This document shows, one piece after another, positions 1-6,386 of a stretch of 11,409 nucleotides of DNA. The notes beneath the pieces were generated by a model that saw nothing but the letters and a program-made list of their open reading frames with translations, made no database searches and had not been told where the DNA came from. Made by a program: the position numbers and the translations under genes. Location of the stretch: contig JAGGSM010000222.1 of the NCBI GenBank assembly GCA_021159105.1, forward strand, positions 1 to 11,409. Direction: 5' to 3'. Source of the DNA: Candidatus Bipolaricaulota bacterium (GTDB lineage: Bacteria; Bipolaricaulota; Bipolaricaulia; UBA7950; UBA9294). Positions within the stretch are counted from its first letter, which is position 1; each line of letters opens with the position of its first letter.

Positions 1-1
1 C

Positions 2-115
2 GTGAACAGCGAGGCGAACCTAGAGCAGGCAAAGCAGATGGTCGTACAGGCGTACACCATCGCCGATGATGAAGTGAACGCTCCTAAGTTAATCGTGGAA
101 CGAGTCACAAAATGA
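2..115 (+). CDS. 3' end of an unidentified CDS (partial)
   Basis: An open frame runs in from the left edge and stops at TGA 113-115. It gives a 37-residue tail starting VNSEANLEQAKQ and ending LIVERVTK. The composition (Glu/Lys/Ala helix with a short hydrophobic end) looks like ordinary coding sequence, and nothing in the window competes for it. The tail is too short and lacks motifs, so no family is assigned. The gene converges on the minus-strand remnant that ends at 135, with only about 19 bases between them and no clear terminator hairpin. The true start lies outside the window. Confidence 0.5.
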   Translation: MNSEANLEQAKQMVVQAYTIADDEVNAPKLIVERVTK

Positions 116-134
116 CGGTACAAACCACCAGAAT

Positions 135-476
135 TTAGAGGTTGGATTCCGCGTCTCCCCACGGTCCCCAGTCGTAGATGAACCGCATTTCCGCCAATAC
201 GGCGCTGTGCTTCAGCTCCGGCAGGATGAGCTTCACGTAACGGACCTTGACCCCGGATTTTCCGAACACGGCCGGGATGAGAAGGGACGTTTGGTTCCCC
301 TCCAGTTTTATCTCCTTCAGGCTGGGGACGGCAGCGTCGTGAAAGTGGCGGTCCGCTCCCGCCCACTGCACCCTGTAACCATTTGGGATGTAGCTACCTT
401 CCCAGTTCGGATGAGCCCTTTGATTACCAACGGATGGAGGAACCGAGACAAATCGGAGTTGATACTGTAAAGCCGC
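135..476 (-). pseudogene. C-terminal gene remnant or small hypothetical protein
   Basis: The minus-strand frame is open from a TAG at 477-479 down to the stop at 135. It encodes about 113 residues if read from the upstream stop, or 78 from a GTG at 369-371. The reading contains a well-formed stretch (NWEGSYIPNGYRVQWAG, then VKVRYVKLILPEL and a C-terminal FIYDWGPWGD). This resembles the last strands of a beta-sandwich domain, such as a discoidin-like carbohydrate-binding module, rather than random translation. No ATG start with a ribosome site precedes the conserved-looking part, and no N-terminal domain is visible. I therefore read it as the 3' remnant of a larger gene beside a toxin-antitoxin pair. 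The fold suggestion is weak, and it could be a small real gene with an unusual start. Confidence 0.35.
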
Positions 477-585
477 CTAGACGCAGGCCATAGTCGATCG
501 CGCTTTACAGACCGTTTTCGGGCTTTCTTGAGAAATCCTCCAGACAAGACACTAGCCACTGGCCTGCTCGTTATCGCATGGCTGC

Positions 586-783
586 TCAATTAACGTCGAT
601 CGTGACCAGTTCCTCGTCTTCCTTGGGGGTTAAAACGGGAGTCGCAAGCATATCTTCAGCACCAATTCTTAGTGACTCTATGAGCTCTTCCTTGGTCCTC
701 TCTTGAGCATTCACGCCTGGCAGATCTACGAGCCACCCAATCCACCAGTCCTCACTTTTTTTGATGACAGCTCTAAATTTCAT
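586..783 (-). CDS. hicB: HicB-family antitoxin, short form
   Basis: A 65-residue protein beginning MKFRAVIKKSEDWWIGWLVD and continuing with LPGVNAQERTKEELIESLRIGAEDM. This is the usual HicB signature: an N-terminal beta-beta, the LPG(V/C) turn, a (Q/S)xRTxEE helix start and then the amphipathic helix. HicB proteins fold like a degraded RNase H and bind and inhibit the HicA mRNA interferase. The chain ends shortly after this domain and has no C-terminal HTH or ribbon-helix-helix part, so DNA-binding autoregulation through this protein is unlikely. The start follows AGGTGA by 7-8 bases, inside an 11-base gap after the hicA stop, so the two are almost certainly co-transcribed in toxin-first order. 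Confidence 0.88.
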   Translation of the reverse strand: MKFRAVIKKSEDWWIGWLVDLPGVNAQERTKEELIESLRIGAEDMLATPVLTPKEDEELVTIDVN

Positions 784-794
784 CTTCTGGTCAC

Positions 795-983
795 CTATCC
801 TTGCTTCAAATAGGGAATGTTCAGATCTTTACATATCTTCCTTGCAAGTTCGTCAACTATCTCACCATGCCTTGGGACCTGCGTCCTGTACTTCCCTCTT
901 GCATATATACTATGTCGGCGTCCTTCTCGCAAGAGATATGCAGCATGTTGCGTAATGTGCTTCAATAGCGCTTTTCTCTTCAT
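795..983 (-). CDS. hicA: HicA-family toxin, mRNA interferase
   Basis: A 62-residue protein, near the usual HicA length of about 60. It shows the family pattern: MKRKALLKHI helix, the REGRRHSIY strand with the conserved catalytic His24, QVPRHGEIVDELARKICKDL, and a final short loop. HicA has a dsRBD-like fold and cleaves mRNA independently of ribosomes. The ATG at 981-983 is the first possible start, because an in-frame TAA lies directly upstream. The ribosome site in front of it is poor, which may keep toxin yield low relative to hicB. All visible key residues are present, so the toxin appears intact. It lies 42 bases after the cdd stop on the same strand and may be reached by read-through from that operon. 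Confidence 0.88.
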   Translation of the reverse strand: MKRKALLKHITQHAAYLLREGRRHSIYARGKYRTQVPRHGEIVDELARKICKDLNIPYLKQG

Positions 984-1025
984 TTACGCGTCACTCAATG
1001 ATTCAACTGCCCGATGACTCAATTG

Positions 1026-1406
1026 CTACAGCGAGAACGCCTCCGGCAGCAGGTCGCGGATCGTCGTGCGCACGAAGGTTCCCTGTGGGTTTCCCATCAG
1101 AATCTCGATATCCGGCGCGTGCTCGTGAATCACCTGTCGACACGCCCCGCACGGCTGACAGTGATCTCCCTCGCACGTCACAGCGAGCTTTACGAAGTCG
1201 TGGTGACCCTCGGAGACGGCCTTGAAGATCGCCACCCGCTCGGCGCACATGGTCAGCCCGTAGGAGGCGTTCTCCACGTTGACGCCGGTGAATACCGTCC
1301 CGTCGGAACAGAGGAGCGCCGCCCCTACCGGGAATTTCGAGTAAGGGCAGTACGCATTTGCTCTCACGTCGTTTGCCATCTGTAACAGTGTCTTATCGTC
1401 GATCAA
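1026..1406 (-). CDS. cdd: Cytidine deaminase
   Basis: Homotetrameric-type zinc cytidine deaminase of 126 residues, which converts cytidine and deoxycytidine to uridine and deoxyuridine in pyrimidine salvage. From the TTG start the visible residues are: PYSKFPVGAAL at 21-31, NVENASYG at 43-50 for substrate contact, CAE at 54-56 (zinc Cys54, proton-shuttle Glu56), PCGAC at 85-89 (zinc Cys86 and Cys89), and the family ending DLLPEAFSL. The start is taken as TTG 1404-1406. This gives MIDDKTLLQMANDVRANAY, which matches the N-terminus of short Cdd proteins, and the codon overlaps the TGA of the preceding exported-protein gene as TTGA, behind GGTGAT. An ATG at 1458-1460 would add 18 atypical residues and run inside the upstream gene. 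Translational coupling to the upstream gene is inferred. Confidence 0.95.
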   Translation of the reverse strand: MIDDKTLLQMANDVRANAYCPYSKFPVGAALLCSDGTVFTGVNVENASYGLTMCAERVAIFKAVSEGHHDFVKLAVTCEGDHCQPCGACRQVIHEHAPDIEILMGNPQGTFVRTTIRDLLPEAFSL

Positions 1407-2224
1407 AATCGGATCACCAATCCTATTTTCCCAGATACATTCCCACTTACTATTCCCCACCAGCCGCTCTCCCCGGCGATCGGCAATAGGTAGGCCCCCT
1501 GCACCACCAAGCGCAGGAAGGGCGGGCCGACCTCGATCTGAGCGCTGGCGTGTGCGGCGAAGGTCGTCCAGGTGAATCCGTCGAGATGGAGCTCCGCGAG
1601 CGCGGCATTAACCGCTGTCTGATGCCCGGGGGCGGTGACGTTCACAACCGGATCGATGTTCCCTTGAATGAAGTCGACACCCAAGCCGAGCTCGATCCCG
1701 GCGATCAACAAATCGAGGTGCTTCGCCACCTCGCTCGTCAGCTTGAAGACGGACAGGTTCACGTCGCCGGTCATACTGGCCGTATCACCACCAAGATCGA
1801 TGCTACCGGACACGATCGGCTGCGGTATGGCGTACCCCGCCATATCGGCGATTCCCCGCATGAGCGAGTCGTTGATCAGACCTCCTGAGAAGACGACCTT
1901 GTCGATCACGATGAGCGGAAGAGAGATCTCGATCGTCCCTCCGATAAGGGGTATCGGGAAGTACTCGATCGGGTACTCCTCCTCGATGTCGGCCAAGCTG
2001 GAATCCAGATCAGTGAGGATCGACGCTGCGTCCGTCGCCGAGACCCCCAACGCTGTGAGAGCGTTGCTCGCCGCTCCATGGACCCGGCTAAACGGTCCGG
2101 AGAGGTCGACCGTACAGACCGACAGGTCCAAGCCGACCCCTCCGGAAAACGCAGCAAAGGAGGAAAGGAGGATGATCACTCCAAATATCAATCCCTTCAT
2201 GAGGGTAGCGTTTTTCGCGTTCAA
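1403..2224 (-). CDS. Exported protein of unknown function, likely outer-membrane
   Basis: A 273-residue protein with an N-terminal signal peptide: Lys4 and Lys10, the hydrophobic stretch GLIFGVIILLSSFAAF, then SGG. The mature part alternates hydrophobic and small polar residues in many short beta strands (for example GGTIEISLPLIVIDKVVFSGG, SGSIDLGGDTASMTGDVNL). It ends VSGKIGLVIRF, with a C-terminal Phe like outer-membrane barrel proteins. There is one Cys and no lipobox. No family is recognised. The TTG start at 2222-2224 overlaps the acyl-CoA synthetase TGA as TTGA and follows AAGGATGGG. An internal ATG at 2198-2200 also keeps the signal peptide but lacks a ribosome site. Position between an acyl-CoA synthetase and cdd suggests co-expression but gives no clear role. 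Confidence 0.7.
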   Translation of the reverse strand: MNAKNATLMKGLIFGVIILLSSFAAFSGGVGLDLSVCTVDLSGPFSRVHGAASNALTALGVSATDAASILTDLDSSLADIEEEYPIEYFPIPLIGGTIEISLPLIVIDKVVFSGGLINDSLMRGIADMAGYAIPQPIVSGSIDLGGDTASMTGDVNLSVFKLTSEVAKHLDLLIAGIELGLGVDFIQGNIDPVVNVTAPGHQTAVNAALAELHLDGFTWTTFAAHASAQIEVGPPFLRLVVQGAYLLPIAGESGWWGIVSGNVSGKIGLVIRF

Positions 2225-3840
2225 TGTCTATCCCATCCTTCCCACTCGCGGCGCTTGAGCACGGCGCGCTTGATCTTCCCACTCGTTGTCTTGGGAAGTT
2301 CCTTTACAAATTCTATTGCGCGCGGGTACTTGTACGGAGCTGTGACCCTCTTCACGTGGTCTTGCAATTCCTTAACGAGCTCCTCGGACGGAGAATACCC
2401 GTCGGCCAAAATGATGAACGCCTTGACGATCTCTCCCCTCTCTCTGTGCGGGGAGGCGACAGCCGCCGCTTCGACGACGGCCGGGTGGCTGACGAGCGCA
2501 TCCTCCACCTCGAACGGACCGATGCGGTAACCCGAGGTGAGGATGACGTCGTCTGCGCGCCCCTCGAAGAATAGGTAACCGTCCTCGTCCATCCGCGCCA
2601 GGTCACCTGTGCGGTACCATCCTCCGGAGAAGGCCTCCTTGTCCAGTTCAGGGGCCTTCCAGTAGCCGTCGAAGATCGCTGGGCTGTCCGGACGAAGAGC
2701 GATTTCACCTACCTCACCTTTCCCAACGGGATTTCCCTGTTCATCTATCAGGGTCACTCCGGTGCCGGGGGTCGGCTTGCCCATCGCTCCCGGCTTCACC
2801 TCCAGGCCCGGATAATTACAGACTAGGCAGACGCTCTCCGTCTGGCCGTAGCCGTCGCGGATCGTCACCCCGAACGCCCGCTTGAACGCCTCGATCGGCT
2901 CGACGTTGAGCGGCTCGCCGGCGGAGAGGGCGTCCTTCAGGACGATCTTGTGCTTGCTCATATCGGGAAGCTGCGCGAACAGCCTATACTCGGTCGGGGT
3001 GGCGCAAAGCTTGGTGATCTTGTAGCGCTCCATCAGCTCCAGATAGCGCTCGCCATCGAACCTACCGTTGTACATGAGCTGGGAAGCGCCGTTCGTCAGC
3101 GCGACACCGATCGGGCTCCAATACCACTTGGCCCAGCCTGGGGCGGTCGTAGCCCAGATCACGTCGTCCTCAGACGCGTCCCACCAGTAGCGGCCGGTGA
3201 TGCGGTTGTGCACGTACATCCAGCGGTGCTTGTGCACGACCGGCTTGGCGTTCCCTGTCGTCCCCGAGGTGAAGTTTATCGTCATCGGATCATCAGCGGT
3301 GAGGGGGGCCTTAGGCGCGTCCGCCGAGTTCTCCGCCACGAGATGGTCGAAGCGGACCCAGCCATCGCGCTCTCCGCCGATGAGGATCATCGTCGTTAGC
3401 GGTGAATCCTTGGTGGCTTCCTCCACCGCTGGTGCCGTCGATTCGTGGGCAACGATTACTGTTGCCCCGCTCACCTCGGAGCGGTAAGCGATCTCCTTTG
3501 GCTTGAGCATTTCAGAACAGGGGACGGCCACCCCACCGGCGACGAACGTCCCCAACTGGACCATCAGCGCCTCAGGGAGGCGGGGAAGCACGTGTAGCAC
3601 TGGGTCGCCTTTCTTCACCCCGAGCTTCATCAGACCGGCTCCGAAGCGCCGCGCCTTGCTCGCCAGTTCTGAGAATGTGACCTCGCGCTTGTTCCCAGCG
3701 GCGTCCTCCCAGAATACAGCGACCTTGTCTGGGTTCTTTGCCGCATGAGACTCGACGACATCGACGATGTTGTAGTTCTGCGGGATATCCCACGTAAACT
3801 CCCGCATCTCGCGCTCGTAATCCTCTTTTGTATACGGCAT
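2221..3840 (-). CDS. AMP-forming acyl-CoA synthetase, medium-chain (ACSM) type
   Basis: An ANL-superfamily enzyme of 539 residues that activates a carboxylate to acyl-adenylate and then acyl-CoA. Numbered from the chosen start, the P-loop TSGTTGNAKP is at 191-200, the YGQTE motif at 331-335, the TGD motif at 411-413, the hinge with GRADDVILTSGYRIGPFEVE near 427-446, and the adenylation lysine in TTSGKIKR at about 522. The GYRIGPFEVE hinge and the tract around ATTAPGWAKWYWSP resemble medium-chain (ACSM) synthetases more than acetyl-CoA synthetase, so a medium- or branched-chain acid is inferred as substrate. The start is the ATG at 3838-3840, because AGGGTGA at 3849-3855 sits 8 bases upstream. 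An in-frame ATG at 3898-3900 would add 20 residues of low-complexity leader and leave little promoter room. It is first in an operon with the exported protein and cdd. Confidence 0.92.
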   Translation of the reverse strand: MPYTKEDYEREMREFTWDIPQNYNIVDVVESHAAKNPDKVAVFWEDAAGNKREVTFSELASKARRFGAGLMKLGVKKGDPVLHVLPRLPEALMVQLGTFVAGGVAVPCSEMLKPKEIAYRSEVSGATVIVAHESTAPAVEEATKDSPLTTMILIGGERDGWVRFDHLVAENSADAPKAPLTADDPMTINFTSGTTGNAKPVVHKHRWMYVHNRITGRYWWDASEDDVIWATTAPGWAKWYWSPIGVALTNGASQLMYNGRFDGERYLELMERYKITKLCATPTEYRLFAQLPDMSKHKIVLKDALSAGEPLNVEPIEAFKRAFGVTIRDGYGQTESVCLVCNYPGLEVKPGAMGKPTPGTGVTLIDEQGNPVGKGEVGEIALRPDSPAIFDGYWKAPELDKEAFSGGWYRTGDLARMDEDGYLFFEGRADDVILTSGYRIGPFEVEDALVSHPAVVEAAAVASPHRERGEIVKAFIILADGYSPSEELVKELQDHVKRVTAPYKYPRAIEFVKELPKTTSGKIKRAVLKRREWEGWDRH

Positions 3841-3848
3841 CTCTTGCA

Positions 3849-3855
3849 TCACCCT
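3849..3855 (-). promoter_or_regulatory. Ribosome binding site that sets the acyl-CoA synthetase start
   Basis: On the minus strand AAAGGGTGA ends 8 bases before the ATG at 3838-3840. It is too close to the intermediate ATG at 3847-3849, which it overlaps, and it lies downstream of the ATG at 3898-3900. This favours the 539-residue form. Confidence 0.5.
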
Positions 3856-3874
3856 TTCTTTTGGTTTTGAATCC

Positions 3875-3951
3875 CCTTTGCTTGCGGGGGCGTAGTTCAT
3901 TTGCTACGCTCGTGCCCATAGGATATCGATACTTACGCGCGCAAGCAAAGG
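3875..3951. repeat. 12-base perfect inverted repeat in a divergent promoter region
   Basis: CCTTTGCTTGCG at 3875-3886 is the exact reverse complement of CGCAAGCAAAGG at 3940-3951, with 53 bases between. The right arm overlaps the ribosome site of the plus-strand gene at 3958. The left arm lies in the untranslated leader of the acyl-CoA synthetase. A related TTTGCTACGC occurs at 3899-3908. The symmetry about the divergent start region suggests paired binding sites for a shared regulator, but chance cannot be excluded. Confidence 0.4.
3920..3948 (-). promoter_or_regulatory. Possible promoter for the acyl-CoA synthetase operon
   Basis: On the minus strand TTGCTT (plus 3943-3948) and TATCCT (plus 3920-3925) are separated by exactly 17 bases. 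They match 3 of 6 and 4 of 6 bases of the sigma-70 boxes. The -35 box lies inside one arm of the 12-base inverted repeat. This is plausible by spacing and position only. Confidence 0.35.
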
Positions 3952-3957
3952 AGAAAC

Positions 3958-4713
3958 ATGAAGGCAAGCGTTGTCTTGAGACCGGGCGCAGCGAAGCGGT
4001 TGATCGCAAAGGGCGTAGCGACCATCCCTGCGGTGAGGAATGCCATGAAGAATGGGACTATCGTCATCACGCTGGGGACGACGAACGCCTTTGTCGCCGA
4101 GGAAGTACTCGGAGAACCTATCGACCGCGGTGCATTCGCCGCCGGGTTCATCGACGATCGCTTCAACGTAAACGCCCGCTTGGGAGAGATGGGAGAGATC
4201 GTCATCCGAAACGGTGAACGCATAGAGAGCGATACACAGGATCTCTTAGACTCGCTCACAGCCGGTGATGTCATCATCAAGGGAGGGAACGCGATCGACC
4301 CATGGGGCGGTGTCGGCGTGCTCATGTCCTCGCGCATCGCCGGAACGGCCGGACGCTACTACTCGATCGCCCTGGCCCGCGGGTTGGAGGTAGTCATCCC
4401 GATCAGCCTGCAGAAGGCGGTGCACACCTCGGTGAACGACCTAGCGCGGGAGATGGGAAGCGATCGGATCGACCTGTGCATGGGGCTTCCAAGCGGCATG
4501 CACCCGCTCGTCGGGCGCGTGGTGACCGAGATCGACGCTTTGGAAAGTCTCTACCCGGTCCAGGTGATGCAGATTGCAAACGGAGGGGCGGGGAAGGGAG
4601 CCGGGAGCGTATCCCTGTTGATAACCGGGCAGGAAAAATATGTACGCGCGGCGTTCGATATGGTGCAGGGCCTGTCCGGAGAGCAGGACATCTCCCTGCA
4701 GGGAGAGGCATGA
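3958..4713 (+). CDS. Conserved-looking protein of unknown function, 251 aa
   Basis: I do not recognise the family with confidence. The protein is soluble, with no signal peptide or membrane segment. It has several glycine-rich turns of the kind that bind phosphate or nucleotide: IVITLGTTNAFVAEEVLG at 35-52, DVIIKGGNAIDPWGGVGVLMSSRIAGTAG at 104-132, and QIANGGAGKGAGS at 205-217. An alternating beta/alpha pattern suggests a Rossmann-like or CoA-transferase/LUD-like fold, which is a guess. The ATG is well placed behind AAAGGAG with a 5-base spacer. It heads an operon with yigZ, ruvA and ruvX, and its stop overlaps the yigZ start as ATGA, so a basic cellular function is more likely than an accessory one. 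Confidence 0.8.
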   Translation: MKASVVLRPGAAKRLIAKGVATIPAVRNAMKNGTIVITLGTTNAFVAEEVLGEPIDRGAFAAGFIDDRFNVNARLGEMGEIVIRNGERIESDTQDLLDSLTAGDVIIKGGNAIDPWGGVGVLMSSRIAGTAGRYYSIALARGLEVVIPISLQKAVHTSVNDLAREMGSDRIDLCMGLPSGMHPLVGRVVTEIDALESLYPVQVMQIANGGAGKGAGSVSLLITGQEKYVRAAFDMVQGLSGEQDISLQGEA

Positions 4714-5324
4714 TCGACTCCTATCGCACCATCGAGTCGGATACACAGGCGAAGATAACACGGAAGAAATCGCGCTTCATCGCTCTGTGTCACCACGCCT
4801 CCTTGCTGGAAGAGGTGAACTCCCTTCTGGAGGCGACGCGTCGCACATACCACGACGCCTCACACTTCTGCTACGCCTACCGTCTGTTGGGGGACGACGC
4901 CCCGATCGAGTACAGTTCGGATGCGGGTGAGCCGGCAGGTTCGGCGGGGCTGCCGATCCTGCAGCAGATAGAAAAACTGGATCTGTTCGATGTCATGATC
5001 ATCGTCGTGCGTTACTTCGGTGGGACGAAGCTCGGGATCGGCGGCCTGATCCACGCCTACAGCGACGCCGCTGCTGAGGCCCTCGCCGCGGCCAAGGTCG
5101 TCGTGAAAAAGCAGGAGGTCCGGCTCTCCGTGAGCTTCCCACCGGAGATCACCTCGGCTGTGATGGGCCTGATCCACCGCCACCCGGCGCGGGTGGAGGA
5201 TGTAAGATACGAACAGAGTGCGCACGTGCTCGTCGCGCTCCCCCCAAGCGCTATCGAGCGCTTCAAGCGCGAACTGATGGAAGCGACAGGGGCACGCGCG
5301 AACTGGGAGGAGAAACATGATTGA
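4710..5324 (+). CDS. yigZ: YigZ/IMPACT-family protein
   Basis: A 204-residue member of the YigZ/UPF0029 (IMPACT) family, the usual length. Family marks are visible: YHDASHFCYAYR at 47-58, SSDAGEPAGSAGLPILQQI at 69-87 and the strongly conserved VVRYFGGTKLGIGGLIHAYSDA at 99-120. A C-terminal EF-G-V-like (DUF1949) domain follows from about residue 130. Eukaryotic IMPACT regulates Gcn2; the bacterial protein has no firm biochemical role. The ATG at 4710-4712 shares bases with the previous TGA (ATGA), and the stop runs 8 bases into ruvA. Both point to coupled translation. An in-frame open stretch continues upstream inside the preceding gene but is not part of this protein. Confidence 0.93.
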   Translation: MIDSYRTIESDTQAKITRKKSRFIALCHHASLLEEVNSLLEATRRTYHDASHFCYAYRLLGDDAPIEYSSDAGEPAGSAGLPILQQIEKLDLFDVMIIVVRYFGGTKLGIGGLIHAYSDAAAEALAAAKVVVKKQEVRLSVSFPPEITSAVMGLIHRHPARVEDVRYEQSAHVLVALPPSAIERFKRELMEATGARANWEEKHD

Positions 5325-5901
5325 CGCGATAACAGGGCGGATTGTCCGCTTGGGAGAGGATCACATCGTAGTGGAGACCGCCGGGATCGCCTACCGCGTC
5401 TTCTGCCCGGCGAGCGCGATCCACACCTACCACCTCGGGGAGGAAGGGCTGATCTACACTCACCTTGTCGTTCGCGACGACGCCATCTCCCTGTTCGGGT
5501 TTCCATCTCTGGAGGAGCGGGAGATATTTCGTCGCCTCCTGCCAGTCGGGCAAGTCGGTCCACGCCTGGCGTTGCAGATAATCTCTCTCTTCTCCCCGGA
5601 CGAATTCATCCTCGCCGTCTCCGCCGGGGATGTGGACAGACTGACGCAGGTAAAGGGGATCGGAAAGAAGACGGCGCAGAGGATCCTGGTGGAGCTGCGG
5701 GACAAGCTCACCCCTGACCTAGGAACCGGAGCGGCAATTCCACTGTCGCAGAAAGAGGAGACCGCACTGCGGGCGCTTACAGGAAAGTCGCTTGGTTTCT
5801 CCGCCTCAGAGGCGCGGAGGGCTCTTGAGCGCTTGCGCGGCGAGGACCTACCGCTGCCTGAGCTCGTCAAACGGGCGCTCGAGGTGATCAACTCATCCTG
5901 A
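5317..5901 (+). CDS. ruvA: Holliday junction branch-migration protein RuvA
   Basis: A 194-residue RuvA, close to the family length of about 200. The N-terminal OB fold starts MIDAITGRIV, with GIAYRVFCP at 23-31 and VVRDDAISLFGF at 51-62. Two helix-hairpin-helix elements follow, one around LPVGQVGPRLALQII at 75-89 and the second at VKGIGKKTAQRILVELRDK at 112-130. A linker leads to a C-terminal three-helix domain (EETALRALTGKSLGFSASEARRALE) that contacts RuvB. RuvA tetramers hold the four-way junction in a square-planar form for RuvB. No ruvB or ruvC is in the window. It overlaps yigZ by 8 bases and ruvX by 1, with GGGAGGAGAAAC as the ribosome site inside the yigZ end. Confidence 0.97.
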   Translation: MIDAITGRIVRLGEDHIVVETAGIAYRVFCPASAIHTYHLGEEGLIYTHLVVRDDAISLFGFPSLEEREIFRRLLPVGQVGPRLALQIISLFSPDEFILAVSAGDVDRLTQVKGIGKKTAQRILVELRDKLTPDLGTGAAIPLSQKEETALRALTGKSLGFSASEARRALERLRGEDLPLPELVKRALEVINSS

Positions 5902-6317
5902 TGCGCATCCTGGGGATCGACTACGGAACCAAGCGCCTGGGCCTCGCCCTGAGCGACGAAGGGGAGATACTGGCCAGCCCCCTCCCTGTGAGAATCAGGA
6001 CGACTCTCGACGACGACGTGAAATTCCTCGCTTCGCTCATACAGGAGAGAGAAATCGGAAGGATCGTCCTCGGCTTCCCGCTCAACATGGACGGATCGCA
6101 CGGTGAGATGGCCCGCGCGGTGCAGGGATTCGCCGCCGAGTTGGAGCGCGGCTGCAACGTGCCGGTCATTTTGTTCGACGAGCGCCTGACGACGAGCGAG
6201 GCCGAGCGCGTGCTCGTGCAGGCCGACATCTCGCGCAAGAAGAGGAAGAACCTGCGAGATGGCCTCGCTGCAGTCCTCATACTGCAGGGCTACCTCGATT
6301 CGCAGCGCCAGGGATGA
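5901..6317 (+). CDS. ruvX: RuvX/YqgF RNase H-fold nuclease
   Basis: A 138-residue YqgF/RuvX protein. The RNase H-like core is clear: MRILGIDYGTKRLGLALSD with Asp7, IVLGFPLNMDG at 55-65, the conserved FDERLTTSEA at 92-101 carrying an acidic residue, and a final RDGLAAVLILQGYLDS with Asp120. This family processes the 5' end of pre-16S rRNA in E. coli and can resolve Holliday junctions in vitro. Its place directly after ruvA suits either role. The start ATG shares one base with the ruvA stop (TGATG). It is the last gene of the four-gene overlap operon; the next gene starts 69 bases on, and no strong terminator is seen between them. Confidence 0.95.
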   Translation: MRILGIDYGTKRLGLALSDEGEILASPLPVRIRTTLDDDVKFLASLIQEREIGRIVLGFPLNMDGSHGEMARAVQGFAAELERGCNVPVILFDERLTTSEAERVLVQADISRKKRKNLRDGLAAVLILQGYLDSQRQG

Positions 6318-6371
6318 AGAACTTGTCAGGCCTTCCCTTCGTGATCATTACTCCCAAAGCTTGATGTCGGG

Positions 6372-6377
6372 TAGAAT
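6372..6377 (+). promoter_or_regulatory. Possible -10 box giving a very short leader
   Basis: TAGAAT lies 9 bases before the ATG at 6387. If used, transcription would start about 3-4 bases before the start codon, making a nearly leaderless mRNA, which fits the weak ribosome site there. A convincing -35 box is not visible; the best position reads TTACTC. Confidence 0.3.
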
Positions 6378-6386
6378 CAGCGGGCG

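Noticed and set aside
317..589. 90-residue minus-strand frame overlapping the remnant and running towards hicB
   Set aside because: Arg/Ser-rich reading with no motif; the overlapping frame 135-476 looks far more protein-like.
991..1023. TCACTCAAT/TGACTCAAT direct repeats in front of hicA as an autoregulatory operator
   Set aside because: Only 8 of 9 bases match, and the short HicB has no DNA-binding domain to use them.
1407..1460. 18-residue N-terminal extension of cdd from the ATG at 1460
   Set aside because: It lies inside the upstream gene and is absent from typical Cdd proteins; the TTG at 1406 restores the usual N-terminus.
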